Positions 24,538-35,367 of a DNA stretch of 64,000 nt are shown here, piece by piece. The DNA lies in contig JAHREC010000009.1 of assembly GCA_020081605.1 (NCBI GenBank), positions 2,604,001 through 2,668,000 of the forward strand, given 5' to 3'. The translations under genes and the position numbers were made by a program. Each line of letters opens with the position of its first letter. Position 1 is the first letter of the stretch. Below the pieces are notes generated by a model, which searched no databases, had not been told where the DNA came from, and saw nothing but the letters and a program-made list of their open reading frames with translations. This DNA comes from Albifimbria verrucaria. Taxonomy: Eukaryota > Ascomycota > Sordariomycetes > Hypocreales > Stachybotryaceae.

Positions 24538-25039
24538 GACGAAGGCTTTGGTAGTTGTCTTCAAGCAATATCGCCCGGCTAGACATTGAGCGATGGAGGC
24601 TGGGGTATATATGCCTCGGTGCCACAGCCGAGGGTAACGCCTCGCCAATAAGCATTGGCAACAAGTTTCCAAATCACCATCTGCTGGATAATATCAACCC
24701 ATTCTTTATCACAGCGAGCACGCCATTGTACACTGAGCACGTCATTTGATGTTGATCCTATATTGAGAGTATCTTCGGAGGTGAGCGTCGGAGGTGAGCG
24801 TTAGCGGCTCCGGAGTCGGCTGGGTCAATGAGGATCCACACTCGGTATCAAATCTACATGTTGCGGCTTTCGACATTCCATTCAGTCGACTTTTCTCCCT
24901 TCGGTTCTCTGGAATACTTCTCTTTCATTTCCTGTTTAATATTTTGCCATAATAGATAGCGAAACGACGTAACCTCGGCGGTCATCTTTACCACTTCGTA
25001 TCCTACTATCGACGTTTACAAGGAGACTAACTTATCGAC
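24538..25039. promoter_or_regulatory. Divergent promoter shared by the MFS transporter and the sulfatase, with a perfect tandem CGG repeat
   Basis: The sequence CGGAGGTGAGCGT occurs twice back to back at 24776-24788 and 24789-24801, followed at 24805-24819 by two more CGG triplets, one inside a CTCCGGAG palindrome. Zn2Cys6 regulators bind CGG triplets, and such a regulator is encoded just beyond the sulfatase. Binding is inferred, not shown. Confidence 0.55.
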
Positions 25040-26379
25040 ATGTCGCGCGACCCTAATCGTCCCAACATTGTCCTTGTCCTCGCCGATAATCTTGGCTGGG
25101 GCGAACTGGGTTGCTATGGCGGCGGCGAGCTTCGAGGCGCAGCCACACCCAGAATTGATCAATTGGCTACCGAGGGTCTGCTCCTTCACAATTTCAATGT
25201 CGAAAGCGACTGTGTTCCGACTCGGTCCGCGCTGATGACCGGAAGGCATCCAATTCGCACTGGATGTCGTCAATCCGTACCAGCGGGTTTCCCTCAAGGC
25301 CTCACACCGTGGAGAAGACCCTCGCCGAATGTCTCAAGGAGAATGATTATGCGACAGCTCATCACGGGAAGTGGCACCTAGGAGATATCCCGGGTCGGTA
25401 TCCATCCGATAGAGGCTTTGACGAGTGGTTTGGGATTCCCAGAACCACAGATGAGACACAATTTACAAGCGCATTGGGCTACACTCCCGAAGTAGCTGAA
25501 CTTCCCTACATTATGAAGGGTAATGCCGGCGAATCATCAGAGAATGTCTGTGTATATGACCTAGAGCAGCGCAGACTCATCGATGAAACCCTTGTAGCCA
25601 AGTCTAAAGACTGGCTTACACGACAAGTTGACGCGGAGAAAGCGTTCTTCTTATATCACCCACTTGTACACCTACATTTCCCAACATTACCACATAAAGA
25701 TTTTGTGAAGAAGACAGGCCAAGGAGATTTTGCAGACTCGATGGCCGAGATGGATTATCGAGTGGGTGAGATAATTGATCATATTGATGCTTTGGGGATC
25801 AGAGACAATACCGTTTTCATTTTTGCTTCTGATAATGGCCCTGAGTTTAGAGAGCCATACCGTGGAACAGCGGGACCATGGTCAGGGACGTACCATACAG
25901 CTATGGAAGGCAGTCTTCGTGTTCCCTGTATCATCCGATGGCCTGAACATGTCCCACAGGGCGTAAAGTCCAACGCCATGGTCCATGTCACGGATCTGTT
26001 CACAACCATTTTATCCATAACCCGTACAAAGGTACCATCGGACCGACCAATTGATGGTATGGATCAAACAGAATTCTTCCAAAACCCATTGCACACACCT
26101 TCACCTCGACAAGGCTTCCTTTTCTATATCAAGGAGGAGCTGCGGTCGATTAAGTGGAAGGATTGGAAACTGCATCTTGTCTGGGAACCGAAAGTTAATC
26201 AGTCCAGCGGAAAGTTGGAATCTCCGTATCTGTTTAACGTGATAAGAGACCCCAAAGAGGAGACAGATATACTTGCTTATAATACCTGGGTCCTGCAGCC
26301 GATGTTCAAGCTAAAGGCGGAATTTCAGAAGAGTCTCAAAGGAGATCCTGCGCCACCTGATCCACTGAAAGACCTGTAA
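25040..26379 (+). CDS. Arylsulfatase, bacterial-type, cytosolic
   Basis: Hydrolyses sulfate esters with a formylglycine made from the active-site cysteine. No introns; about 446 aa; no signal peptide. The N-terminus RPNIVLVLADNLGWGELG supplies metal ligands; many sulfatases have DD where this has DN. The signature CVPTRSALMTG fits the C-x-P-x-R core needed for formylglycine formation. HHGKWHLGD gives the conserved lysine and histidine. The second metal site is FASDNGPEF, followed by RGTAGPWSGTYHTAMEGSLR. From memory, the best resemblance is to proteobacterial or actinobacterial sulfatases with ADNLGWGELG and PWEKTLAECL motifs. One G is missing at GG 25311-25312 (should read PWEKTLAE); otherwise the frame is open throughout. 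It lies between a Dal5-type transporter and a Zn2Cys6 regulator. Confidence 0.94.
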
Positions 26380-26480
26380 AGCGGTTTTCATGGTAATAAA
26401 CGAGGCCTATCAATAATTAAGCAGAGTATACTAGATGCTCTTTCAACATATAATCGTGAATTCCATTCATTCATCCGCTC

Positions 26481-28369
26481 TCATGCAGGATCCCCAAAGC
26501 CCCAAAACATAGGATCTGCTGTCATTTGGGGTAGTGCCATACCGGCCAACGTGGCAGCATCAAACAAAATTGGAGTTTGTGTTTGTGTTTCGACTCCCAT
26601 ATGATCAGTTGAGCCTGTGAGATCTAACGGGCCAGGGCCCGAATTGATAAGGTTCTCAAAAGCATCACGATACACCCGACCAGCGGGAAACCGTTCAACC
26701 ATAGCCCAAAGTATGGACATACAAGTGTTCACAGACGCATTCATCTCTGCTAAGTTTAGATTTTGAAAGTTCTGAATGCGTTGAGCATGCATGCAGTAAG
26801 CCATGGCTACGCCGCTTCTGAACAAGTTGTGCGTTGTGCGCCAGAAGAACCGGAGCTGTCCATCTCGAAAAGCAACTTTGTAGCAGTCAATGCACTTGGT
26901 TGCGCTCTGCACTAGAATTTCGACATCATGGTCGGAAGGATTTGGAAACGCTGTTGAGGGGTAGTATAGAATTACCATTGTGTTGTGTATAACAGCTTCG
27001 AATATATTCAATGGAGCGAGTTGTGTCGGAGGCGAAGAGGGCATAGGCGCAGAACCCAACCATTCTAGCAGTTTTCGTCGCATGCCGTCCCTCCATGCAA
27101 GCATGTCAAGAGTAGCACCGTTCAGAGATTTCTTCTGATGGAGTGTAGTGTAGATTTCCGACTCAATTATGCGGTATCTGATCAGGTGAAGCGCAGCAGC
27201 TCGACCGGCATAGTCTCCCAACGGTTCGAGCCGAGGGGTTGGCAAAGGCGTTCTGATAGCTTCGTCCGGGATAGAGAAAGGACGTCTGATTATAACACAG
27301 AGATTCCTCTCACAGGTGTACAGCGCCCAGAAAAGCCACCTTTGATCATCAAGCTCGCCCTGATGCCGCTCCGTTGTGCGCTCGTCGTGGAGGCCCAATT
27401 CAATGGCAAGCCTGGAGGCGAGACCGATAAAATGCCAGGCGGCTGTCAGGTTAGATGCAAAAGTGCAGTATTGGACAATAAGAACCAGGTTCCTAATATG
27501 CTCCACGTCGCCAGTGCATATGGCCGTCGCGTTGTGGACGAGTATTTGAACTGCAGCGGCAAAGTAACCCTCAGCTCTAGATACAGGGAACGACGAATCG
27601 GTCCTATTAAGCAAAAGAACAGCTACAGCAAATACGATAAAGGCGCGGAACGTTGTCATTGCCACGATTGAAGTGGCATTATTTGAAGAATCGCAGCCCT
27701 CGGTGATCAAAGGCGCAATGAGGGAAAGGAATTCATCCTTTGAGGATAGAATGGGGCTGAAAAACTCGCAATGCTCAAAGTAGGCATCTATTAAGCGAGT
27801 AGCAGCATCCATTCTGGGGAGGACGGGTCTTGTGCTGTAAGGTAAATCATCCAGGAGGCTACGGTGACCAGGCTGTTGATTTGACTTGGTGATGCTCCTA
27901 ATGGGTTCTGCTAAAAGCAACCGTAGTAGTGATTGTCCATCGGGGATGCGATGCTTGTTAAGAATGCCTCTTCCCTAAGGAATGAAACGCAAGCTGGTCG
28001 ATCGGGTCTCTAGACACGTGACTACCGTCGAGCAGATTTGTAGTAGAGCCAGGTTGGGGAGAATCTGTTTCACCACGATTGGCTAGCTGGGACTCAAGAT
28101 ATGCAACCCGATCCTCAAGGCTCTTGATGTAACTGGTCGATAATGTTAGTAATAGAGGCTATAAACGTAAGTGAGTGTTGGAATAACCTCCTCGGAGCAA
28201 CCTGGCCGTCGATATCACTGCCAACACATGCGACACCAGCACGTTCACAATTCGAGCAAGCCGGTATATTTTGATCACATCGCTGCTTTCGAGACCGACA
28301 TCTCGTACAGGCTGTCACGTTAGACCTCCGCACATTAGAGCGCCGGCTCTCCCGTTCTCGCGATGACAT
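26481..28369 (-). CDS. Zn2Cys6 transcription factor with fungal-specific regulatory domain
   Basis: Nuclear DNA-binding regulator, probably of the neighbouring sulfatase and transporter. Exons on the minus strand are 28369-28188 and 28132-26481, about 610 aa. The intron begins GTTATT and ends with an ACTAAC branch site and CAG. The zinc cluster is CTRCRSRKQRCDQNIPAC, then SNCERAGVAC, fitting CX2CX6CX6CX2CX6C. A short coiled coil follows (YIKSLEDRVAYLESQL). The C-terminal middle-homology region has the usual landmarks, such as AWHFIGLASRLAIELGLH and RWLFWALYTCERNLCVIIRR. The frame shifts by one near 27970-27978 (a GGG/GG run), which one removed base would fix. The ATG at 28369 (MSSRERESRR) is the first real start. 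It ends 101 bp from the sulfatase stop, in convergent orientation. Confidence 0.9.
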
Positions 28370-28887
28370 TGTCCGACTATTGCCGGTGTCGGACTGGCTG
28401 GTCTTGATCAACTATGGTCATTGGCTAAGTTGAACTACGGATAGAGGGAGATGATGAGATTAGACTGGATGGTTTTGGATTAGTAAGATGGACTATCCTC
28501 CAAATATTTAGTGGTCTAGGCCCACCGCATATGTAACGTCTAGGCTAGATCACGCCGCTGCACATCAGGTTGGACGCCAAAAGGTCCGGCTACCCTACTC
28601 CAAGGACGCTATTTACACTGTTGCCATACTTGAAGTAAGTAGGTGAATAGGACATGACGATTTCACAAAGTTCAGCAACCATGCCAGAAATTTCATCCAT
28701 CCTTATTGAATCATGAGGGAGTATAAAGGGATACAAGTTTTGGTGTGTGACTCGAGATTTGAATGCATTCATATTAAGCCCTTATGGCTTTTATGCTTTG
28801 TATTTGATGAGTATACGGGTATCTGTTTTAGTAAACAAGCATTTAGATGCCACCTCCGTAAGATCCTTTAAGTATATACATTTCTTA
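28370..28887. other. Spacer upstream of the Zn2Cys6 gene
   Basis: About 0.5 kb, presumably the promoter of the regulator on the minus strand. Nothing else is identified. Confidence 0.4.
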
Positions 28888-29263
28888 TCATCCAATATCT
28901 CTTTCAAGATGTAATGTTACAAGCTCTCCCTCGACTGGTACAAGGGGCTGTTTTGCAATGATGCCTGTTGCTATTGCAAATGAATCGAGCAGCAAAATAG
29001 GTGATGGAAATTGTCCATTACACCACATTGTTAGGTTGGCAATACATGCCAAGATGTCGTTACAGACGAGGTTTTCGCATGCAGAATAAAAGGGTGCAAG
29101 CACTTCCTTTGTCGAGAAGTGTATACTCCATAAATTTCGTTGAGGGGTTAGTAAGGCCGTTACAAGCGCTGCAGACGCTGTATCATGAATTCTAGTTGAC
29201 GCTATTGTATCGATGCTGGAATGTGCAGATTCCTGGAAGATCTGGGCATGATCCCAGTTGTAG
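28888..29263 (-). pseudogene. Orphan coding-like exon of unknown family
   Basis: On the minus strand an open frame of about 125 codons begins right after a splice-acceptor-like TTCGCAG (29264 side) and ends at a stop at 28888. The peptide looks protein-like, with amphipathic and hydrophobic segments (for example NDILACIANLTMW and SPILLLDSFAIATGI) and little low complexity. No upstream exon with a start codon fits between it and the receptor gene 100 bp away. It may be the last exon of a decayed gene. I do not recognise the family. Confidence 0.3.
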
Positions 29264-29361
29264 CTGCGAACAAAATAAAAATGAGGTTTGGCGAAACCCC
29301 TTCTAGCGTTGATGATGATTAAACATCAGCCGGTCGAACGATAAACGAATATCGAGGAATA

Positions 29362-31083
29362 TTAGGCCCATGCCTCTGCTTTCACTGTCCCAATCCTTGC
29401 AGGACTGAGAGTGGTAAGCTCCTTTCCTTGCGGTGTGATTCCATGCAAGGGTAGATAGATTTCGGATTCGGTAGGCGATGGCGCATCTTGTCTTATTGTT
29501 GTGGTTAGACGAATGCCTCCGAGTGAACCCTTTGATATCGCCATTTTGGATGCGTGGTGAACTTCGTCAGGGTCGTCGCGGATTTGATAACCACTCGAAG
29601 GTGCCATAGATCCCTGTGCCCATCCGAAAATGCGGTTGAATAAAGGCTTGAACAGTACTTGGACACTTGGTAGGCAGGCACACATGATACCAATCTCGAG
29701 CTCGAGGGCAGATAGTAGGCCTGTTTCCATGGAATCCACTATAGCAAATGTGTCAGATTCAATAGACCCAGGTCGAGAACAATATGTCTCAAACTTACTC
29801 GTTGGGTTTTCGGTTGTTGCAAATTTGGTAAGCGTCGTGAATCGGAACATGCTAACAACCAAGACACTAAATTGCTCATATTAGCAACGGCCCGAGGGTG
29901 GTTCGGCGTATATACTCACGCGGCACCAATTACAAACATGATCGATATTTGCACTTTCTTCTGCCACGAAAGCTTGAGACGGGCAACGAATGGGATCGGA
30001 AGCACGATCAACCAGAGATCGAAGGCGAATGCAATAGCAGCGCAGCTCCAGATGACCGACTTGGCGGATACACAATGGCCTTGATGCTCCCCATCCCATT
30101 GGTGCCAGAAAAACTGACGGGCGTGCATTGGAAGACGAGTGCAAGGGTGGCGGCGCCACTAAAAACGGCGTTGATGACGAAGGAGATGCGAAGGAGGTTC
30201 TTGGCAAGGTGGATTTGGAAGATCCGCATGTAGAAGAAGATGAAGGAGAACCGAATGATAGATCGTCCTACTATGTATAGAACACAGCTCACGTAAGTGC
30301 CCTGACAGCATATTAGCTTCTTCTTGTGCTGTCTCGATCTGGTTCTGATTTGCTCACCACTAGGAAGTTGGTAATGTGGTGAAAGTCAACAGCCCACAAG
30401 TCGAAACCGCCCGAGATATGAATCACTACCACCATCAGTTAGTCGGCAAGCCATGAGGTTACGATCGTTGTATTCCTTACTGTGCTGGTTGACCACAACA
30501 AAGGCTATGCAGCATAGCTATAGACGTTAGAATAAGCAGTGAAGAACAAGCCATGCTTCACCTACCAAAGCCAGGATATCACACGCATCATCCCACCACA
30601 GAGCGGCTCGCATGTGGTAACGAGAGAAGAATCGTAGCATGACCGAAATACCAGCCAATGTGAGGAATGTTGCACTGATAGGAAGGGTGTCATGTGTGAG
30701 AGCATGTGCCACTGGCGGCCTATCGCAAAGAGTCATCGTCAAGTTCTGGGCCGCTGATTGATCGTCAGCTGCTTTCCATGGACGCCATCGTCGAGCCGTG
30801 GCAACTTCCGGGGTACGCACTCAATGCTTCCTTGATGGAGCATGTCGCCCTTATGCAAAGGGTCGCGGCATCGTTGAATTCCTGGTTCGAGCAGAGACAT
30901 GATGGCTCTGGATTGGTCACGCAGTTCGAGTTGATCAAAGCCGTGGCGACGCATTTCAACTGGTAAAGGAGGCGTCCGTCAGCATCGGGGCATCCAAAGG
31001 CCGGAAAGCCACCTCGATCGAGGGTGGTATGTATCGACAGCACCTACCGGGCATTCGGGCATCAACTTTGTTATAGTTTCCAT
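29362..31083 (-). CDS. CFEM-domain PTH11-type seven-transmembrane receptor
   Basis: PTH11-class receptors sense surface and host cues upstream of G-protein and cAMP signalling. On the minus strand the exons are approximately 31083-31048, 30959-30821, 30753-30566, 30517-30481, 30425-30358, 30302-29929, then two more ending 29362. The N-terminal CFEM domain has eight cysteines, from MPECPLKC through PEPSCLC and TLCIRATC; the last is removed or kept depending on the intron ending AATCAG. TM segments follow, with the PTH11 hallmarks FDLWAVDFHHI and IRFSFIFFYMRIF. A CVSAKSVIWSCAAIAFAFDL helix and an IGIMCACLPSVQVLF segment come next, then a polar cytoplasmic tail. One T is missing at AAAAA 30109-30113 (read FQCTPVSFFWHQ). 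The phase at the exon starting near 30302 is also uncertain. No signal peptide is obvious, so an upstream exon may be missing. Confidence 0.86.
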
Positions 31084-33098
31084 CACTGACTATACCCTCA
31101 AGCGCAATGCTTGACCCGACTATGAGAAATGCCGAAGGACAGTCGAGCGACCGGAAACGACAATACAGAATGGACCGTCGCGTGGTCGAGAAGGGGGCCA
31201 GGCGATCCTACGCCCACAACCGGATTGCCTGTGGTTATGTAGGTAACCATTGCATTGGTTCGCCCACCTAAAGGGTGTGCGTCTGTGTGTTCAATTACCC
31301 AGCTTGATCGAGAATCCACGAAGGAAGGCCTGGTTTCCACACAAGAGCGCATGGACGCTCATCCAGACCCCATCACGCTGAACCAAGATCACCCACGCCC
31401 CTCACCCAAGGGTTTGCGGGGCAGCGTGGATGAACCCTGGTCGGCGGCCGTTCTCTGCGAGTTATCTACGATGGTAGCACCAACGGTCCGCATGGACGTG
31501 CTTGTCAAAAGGACCAATGCTGGGCTGGGTTGACTGTGCCACGCTCACGCGAACGGGATGGAAATTCCCGCCACACTGCGGATCTTCCTTGCTTCACCGC
31601 TGCAAACCACTCCACTCAGAAGACAATGAGATGAGGGACGGCGTGCCCAAAGCCAGGGGCCGAAACGTACGTACACCCCTGCGGGAGCGAATCTCTATCG
31701 CCATGTGGCAGAGCATGCAAGAAGAACTCCAATGGAGGTGGAGTCTAAGGGGCACCCACGGCTCCAACGGGAAGGTAGGAAGAGGGACCGTGCTCGAAAG
31801 AATGCCATTCCGCACCACAGTTGTCGAAGTTGATCAACCTCCGTCGGCGGAAGGATCCAGGCTGCTTAGGCGAAATGCCCACCTTGTCGAGGAGCTGCTC
31901 ATGTTTCGAGGCCCGGTGCGGTCTCAGCCACGGGCAGTATCCGGTATGTGGACGGCTTCCGACGTCTGTTTGCTGCCGCAAGCCCACATAGACTAATACG
32001 CCGGATGGTTTGAAACAGCACGGCCATTCCGTAAGCTGTCCGACGTGAGGCTCGGGCATTTTTGCTGTTGGACAAAGACAAGACTGCAAAGGGCAGGCGA
32101 ACGCGCAAGTGAACACTTACTGTGTACCGTAAGTAGCTGTCAGATTCCGTGCGTACCTTGCTCTTGGTCAGAATAATCCAGAAATATTTGTGGAGCGATA
32201 ACGAGCGTACATAACCATGGACAGGGGTTGGCCGAACACGACGTTTCTCGACGTCAGTACCAGCCAGGTGACCTGGCACCACCGACGTTACATTGCAGGG
32301 GTTCGTGAAAGAGACATGGATATCTTGGAAGAAGTGCATTGCGTGCCGAGGTGATACATTTACTTGCGTTTGTCCAACATGACTTTGCCATTCGACTCAT
32401 AATCAACTCCAGGTTGAGATAGGCACGAATCGTGCAGGGGGCTTGTTTTCTCGGCTCAATAGGATGTCTATAACGCAGTACTTTATCTGCCGATGCAAAT
32501 GTCGAGTGGCCTGTCCATGGGCATATCAACGTAGAAAAGGGATTCGCAGTTGGCGCAAGGCATACAGAGTAGCATCGTACATTTCGGCATAGCGTGACTG
32601 CATTTACCTGTATATCCTACCGATTAATGGGACACAAGTTAAGCTTGAATAGGATTTACTTTTGACAGCAGTTTGGTGCCATGTAAGGCCAGACTTGATA
32701 TGCCTGAACCAGCTAGCGAGCGCTGCAAAACACCCGAATTGTGGCCTGAAACAACTCCAATCATTGTATTACCCTGCCAAATGTGCTCACCGAGAAGCTG
32801 AATTGAACTGACTTGAATGAGGCAAATATGCTGATCTGGAGAGCCTCGTCGGATAGTATCCGAAACAGAGCTGGTTGAGCATCATCCGTGTATGTAGCAT
32901 TGGCTGTCAAAATCTGGCAGAGACAGCCCAAGTGTTCCACACCACAGGCGGCCCACTTGGGCCACGAGCAAGACCTGTGGAACCTGGAGAATTTCCGAGA
33001 CCTCTGGAGCGAGCTAATGCAGGCCCTAATGGTGTGGGGAGCCAGTCAGGGCTGCGAACATAGGACTAAATTCTGACCTGGAAAAACCATCAATCACC
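31084..33098. other. 2 kb spacer without a recognisable gene
   Basis: Several ORFs of 60-165 codons occur on both strands, but none shows a conserved motif, plausible splice structure or signal peptide. It is likely promoter of the receptor plus unannotated DNA. Confidence 0.45.
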
Positions 33099-33188
33099 GG
33101 TCTGGTGGTCTAGTGGTATGATTCTCGCTTAGGGCTCACCCTAAAGCACGATTTGCGAGAGGTCCCGGTTCAATCCCCGGCCAGACCC
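33099..33188 (+). tRNA. tRNA-Pro (anticodon AGG) with intron
   Basis: The acceptor stem GGTCTGG (33099-33105) pairs perfectly with CCAGACC (33181-33187). A D-arm (TGGTCTAGTGGTATGA) follows, then the anticodon stem CTCGC/GCGAG with loop TTAGGG; the anticodon AGG is at 33131-33133. An intron of about 19 nt starts one base after the anticodon, as in eukaryotic tRNAs. The T-arm is GGTCCCGGTTCAATCCCCGG. The CTTTTT run about 10 nt downstream serves as the Pol III terminator. Confidence 0.93.
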
Positions 33189-35367
33189 AGTTTCGTTCTT
33201 TTTAACTCAGTTCATGATTTTTAATGATTTTTTTTCATATCGTGGGTTGGCATTGGAGTGTGTGGTGGTGATGGTGAAGTGAAGATGAACTGTATTGGTC
33301 GAGTGCGGCTTGGAGGGTGGGCTACCCTGTAGTGGTGGTTAATGATTGTTTACTGTGGGAATCTAAATAAAGAGAGTATTTCATGGAGATGGTTTCTAAT
33401 TGGACTGATTGGCAAAATACCTCGCCTCCAATGAAAACCCTGAATTTGTCTTTTTAGTTATTTTAATTTGGCTCATGCATGCATAGCTTGTGTCTGTTGT
33501 GGTAATGATCTTTGCTCATCGGTTAATTCGGATGTTTAGTGCGGGCCAAGATTCCCAGCTTCATCAGAAAGTCAACCGTAGGAGTAAATCCTGTTCATCA
33601 ATGAGATAGATGATGATGCCATTACCGTTCAGAAGCGGAGGCTCCGACCACTACAATATTTTGGCTTTTTGGTCTACAAAATGGATGTTGATGAATTGCT
33701 TCACGTATAAAGACATGGCAGCTTAGAGATTATAACTGTATGCTTTGCCAGTCTTCTTCTTCCCTCTGCTCTATTGCAAAATATAGCTAGGCTTTCAATT
33801 AAAACAAATATAGAAGTAATAGCCCTACACCAGTACACTATCTACTGACACACTCCTCTAGCTGGACTCCGAAGGAGCACTATCGGTTGGTGGATTTGTG
33901 CCAAGTGGACCACAGAGCTTCTCTTTTTCTAGAAGTAGTTGTGTTGCCAATCTTGAAGAGGACACACCCTAGCAGCGATAGCGAGGCAAATTGAAGAATT
34001 CCTGTCAGCAATTAAAACCCTTTTTTTACTCCACCGTATCCTCGTGAGATGAGAATCCTACGAGCTAGGCGCACACGTGTCTGGAGCGCCTGGACCCAGT
34101 GCACAGGCCCGCCCTCAATTCAATTGATGCTTCAGACGACTTGGGCTTCCATGTCCATAAGAGGACCTATTGCGTACCATGTCAACTTTCACCCCAGCTC
34201 GCCTATACCAACAACATGCATGCAGGTGTCGTGCAGCTTCACCAAGCTCGTCAACGGTCGAGTCCACCATCGGCAACGCCGTCTGCACCCTTGTCCCGCC
34301 CCGCCAGATTTCCTCCGTGCCAGGCGTGCTTTCAGGGAACCAGTTGTGAATTGCCGAGGCTGTGGAACAATGATGAAGGATTAGCTTGTATACTTTGGCT
34401 AGCCTTTAATCCGACTCATTGTTCAAGTGCTATGGCCTTTTCTTACTCAAGCCTCTGATCAGAGGTAGGCAACGCAACGAAACCTTTATCAAACAGGCAA
34501 CAGTCGTCGGAGAGTAACATAACAGCATCTGGTCACGTCACAAATCCATGACAGGCGCAAGGTTAAGCCCGCGGGGCGATCACCAGCCCAAAAGAGATTG
34601 CATGCAGAGTCGGCGTTAGTGCCTTGCTAGACCGCGAAACACCCCTTGTGCTGCACGTCTCCTTGTTCGTTTGCATGCATAAATCCCACCCCGGCTTGCT
34701 GTGATGGCAACGCACGCATACCATGTAGCAAGCTTGCTATTGCTGCGCATGATAGAGCAGGACTTGATAAATTGTAAAGTAACAATGTGGCCTGCCTAGA
34801 GCATGTTTTGATGTTCGCAGATATAAGGTTTGACATCTGTTATATCAATTGTATTGGGATTAAGTCTACTCACTTTGAGAAATAGCTGACTTTTGAGCCC
34901 CTATTTGCGCAGAGTTGTTATGAGCGCCCATTGTTGTTATGGGGTTCTGGACTTGACCTTTGTAACTGGCAATACTTACCCACCTATTGCTTCCTTAGAG
35001 CTCAAAGATGTCTTGCGAGTTTGGAGACTGGTAATTACATAACGGGGTAGTGGTTCACAAGAACAAAATGCTAGGACGCTCACTTAGACTCTATAAATGC
35101 CAATAGTCTAAATATCTGCCATGAAAGCATCTTTAACAGTAGCATCCAGAGGCACTGTTCTAGGTAACTATTAATAGAAGGACTGACATTGCGAGAAAAT
35201 TCAGTTATAGTTGACAAAGATGGGCTATTTGAAGGTTACAAGAAACTGAGTGCTAATTGATAATCGAAGATCCGGACATTTAAATCATGGGTGGATAGGC
35301 GGGAATATGGCAGTGCCAAAGATCCATAAAGACCATCATATCATTACAAACTCCTCTATTTAGCTAA
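33189..35367. other. 2.2 kb AT-rich spacer, no supported gene
   Basis: Short ORFs around 34049-34458 lack conserved features. Nothing else is identified. It may carry the 3' flank of the GH5 gene. Confidence 0.45.

Noticed and set aside
27138..27671. 177-codon plus-strand ORF inside the first Zn2Cys6 gene
   Set aside because: Antisense to the clearly coding fungal-specific domain.
31745..32529. Overlapping minus-strand ORFs of up to 146 codons
   Set aside because: No conserved motif, codon pattern or splice structure; comparable open frames exist on the other strand.
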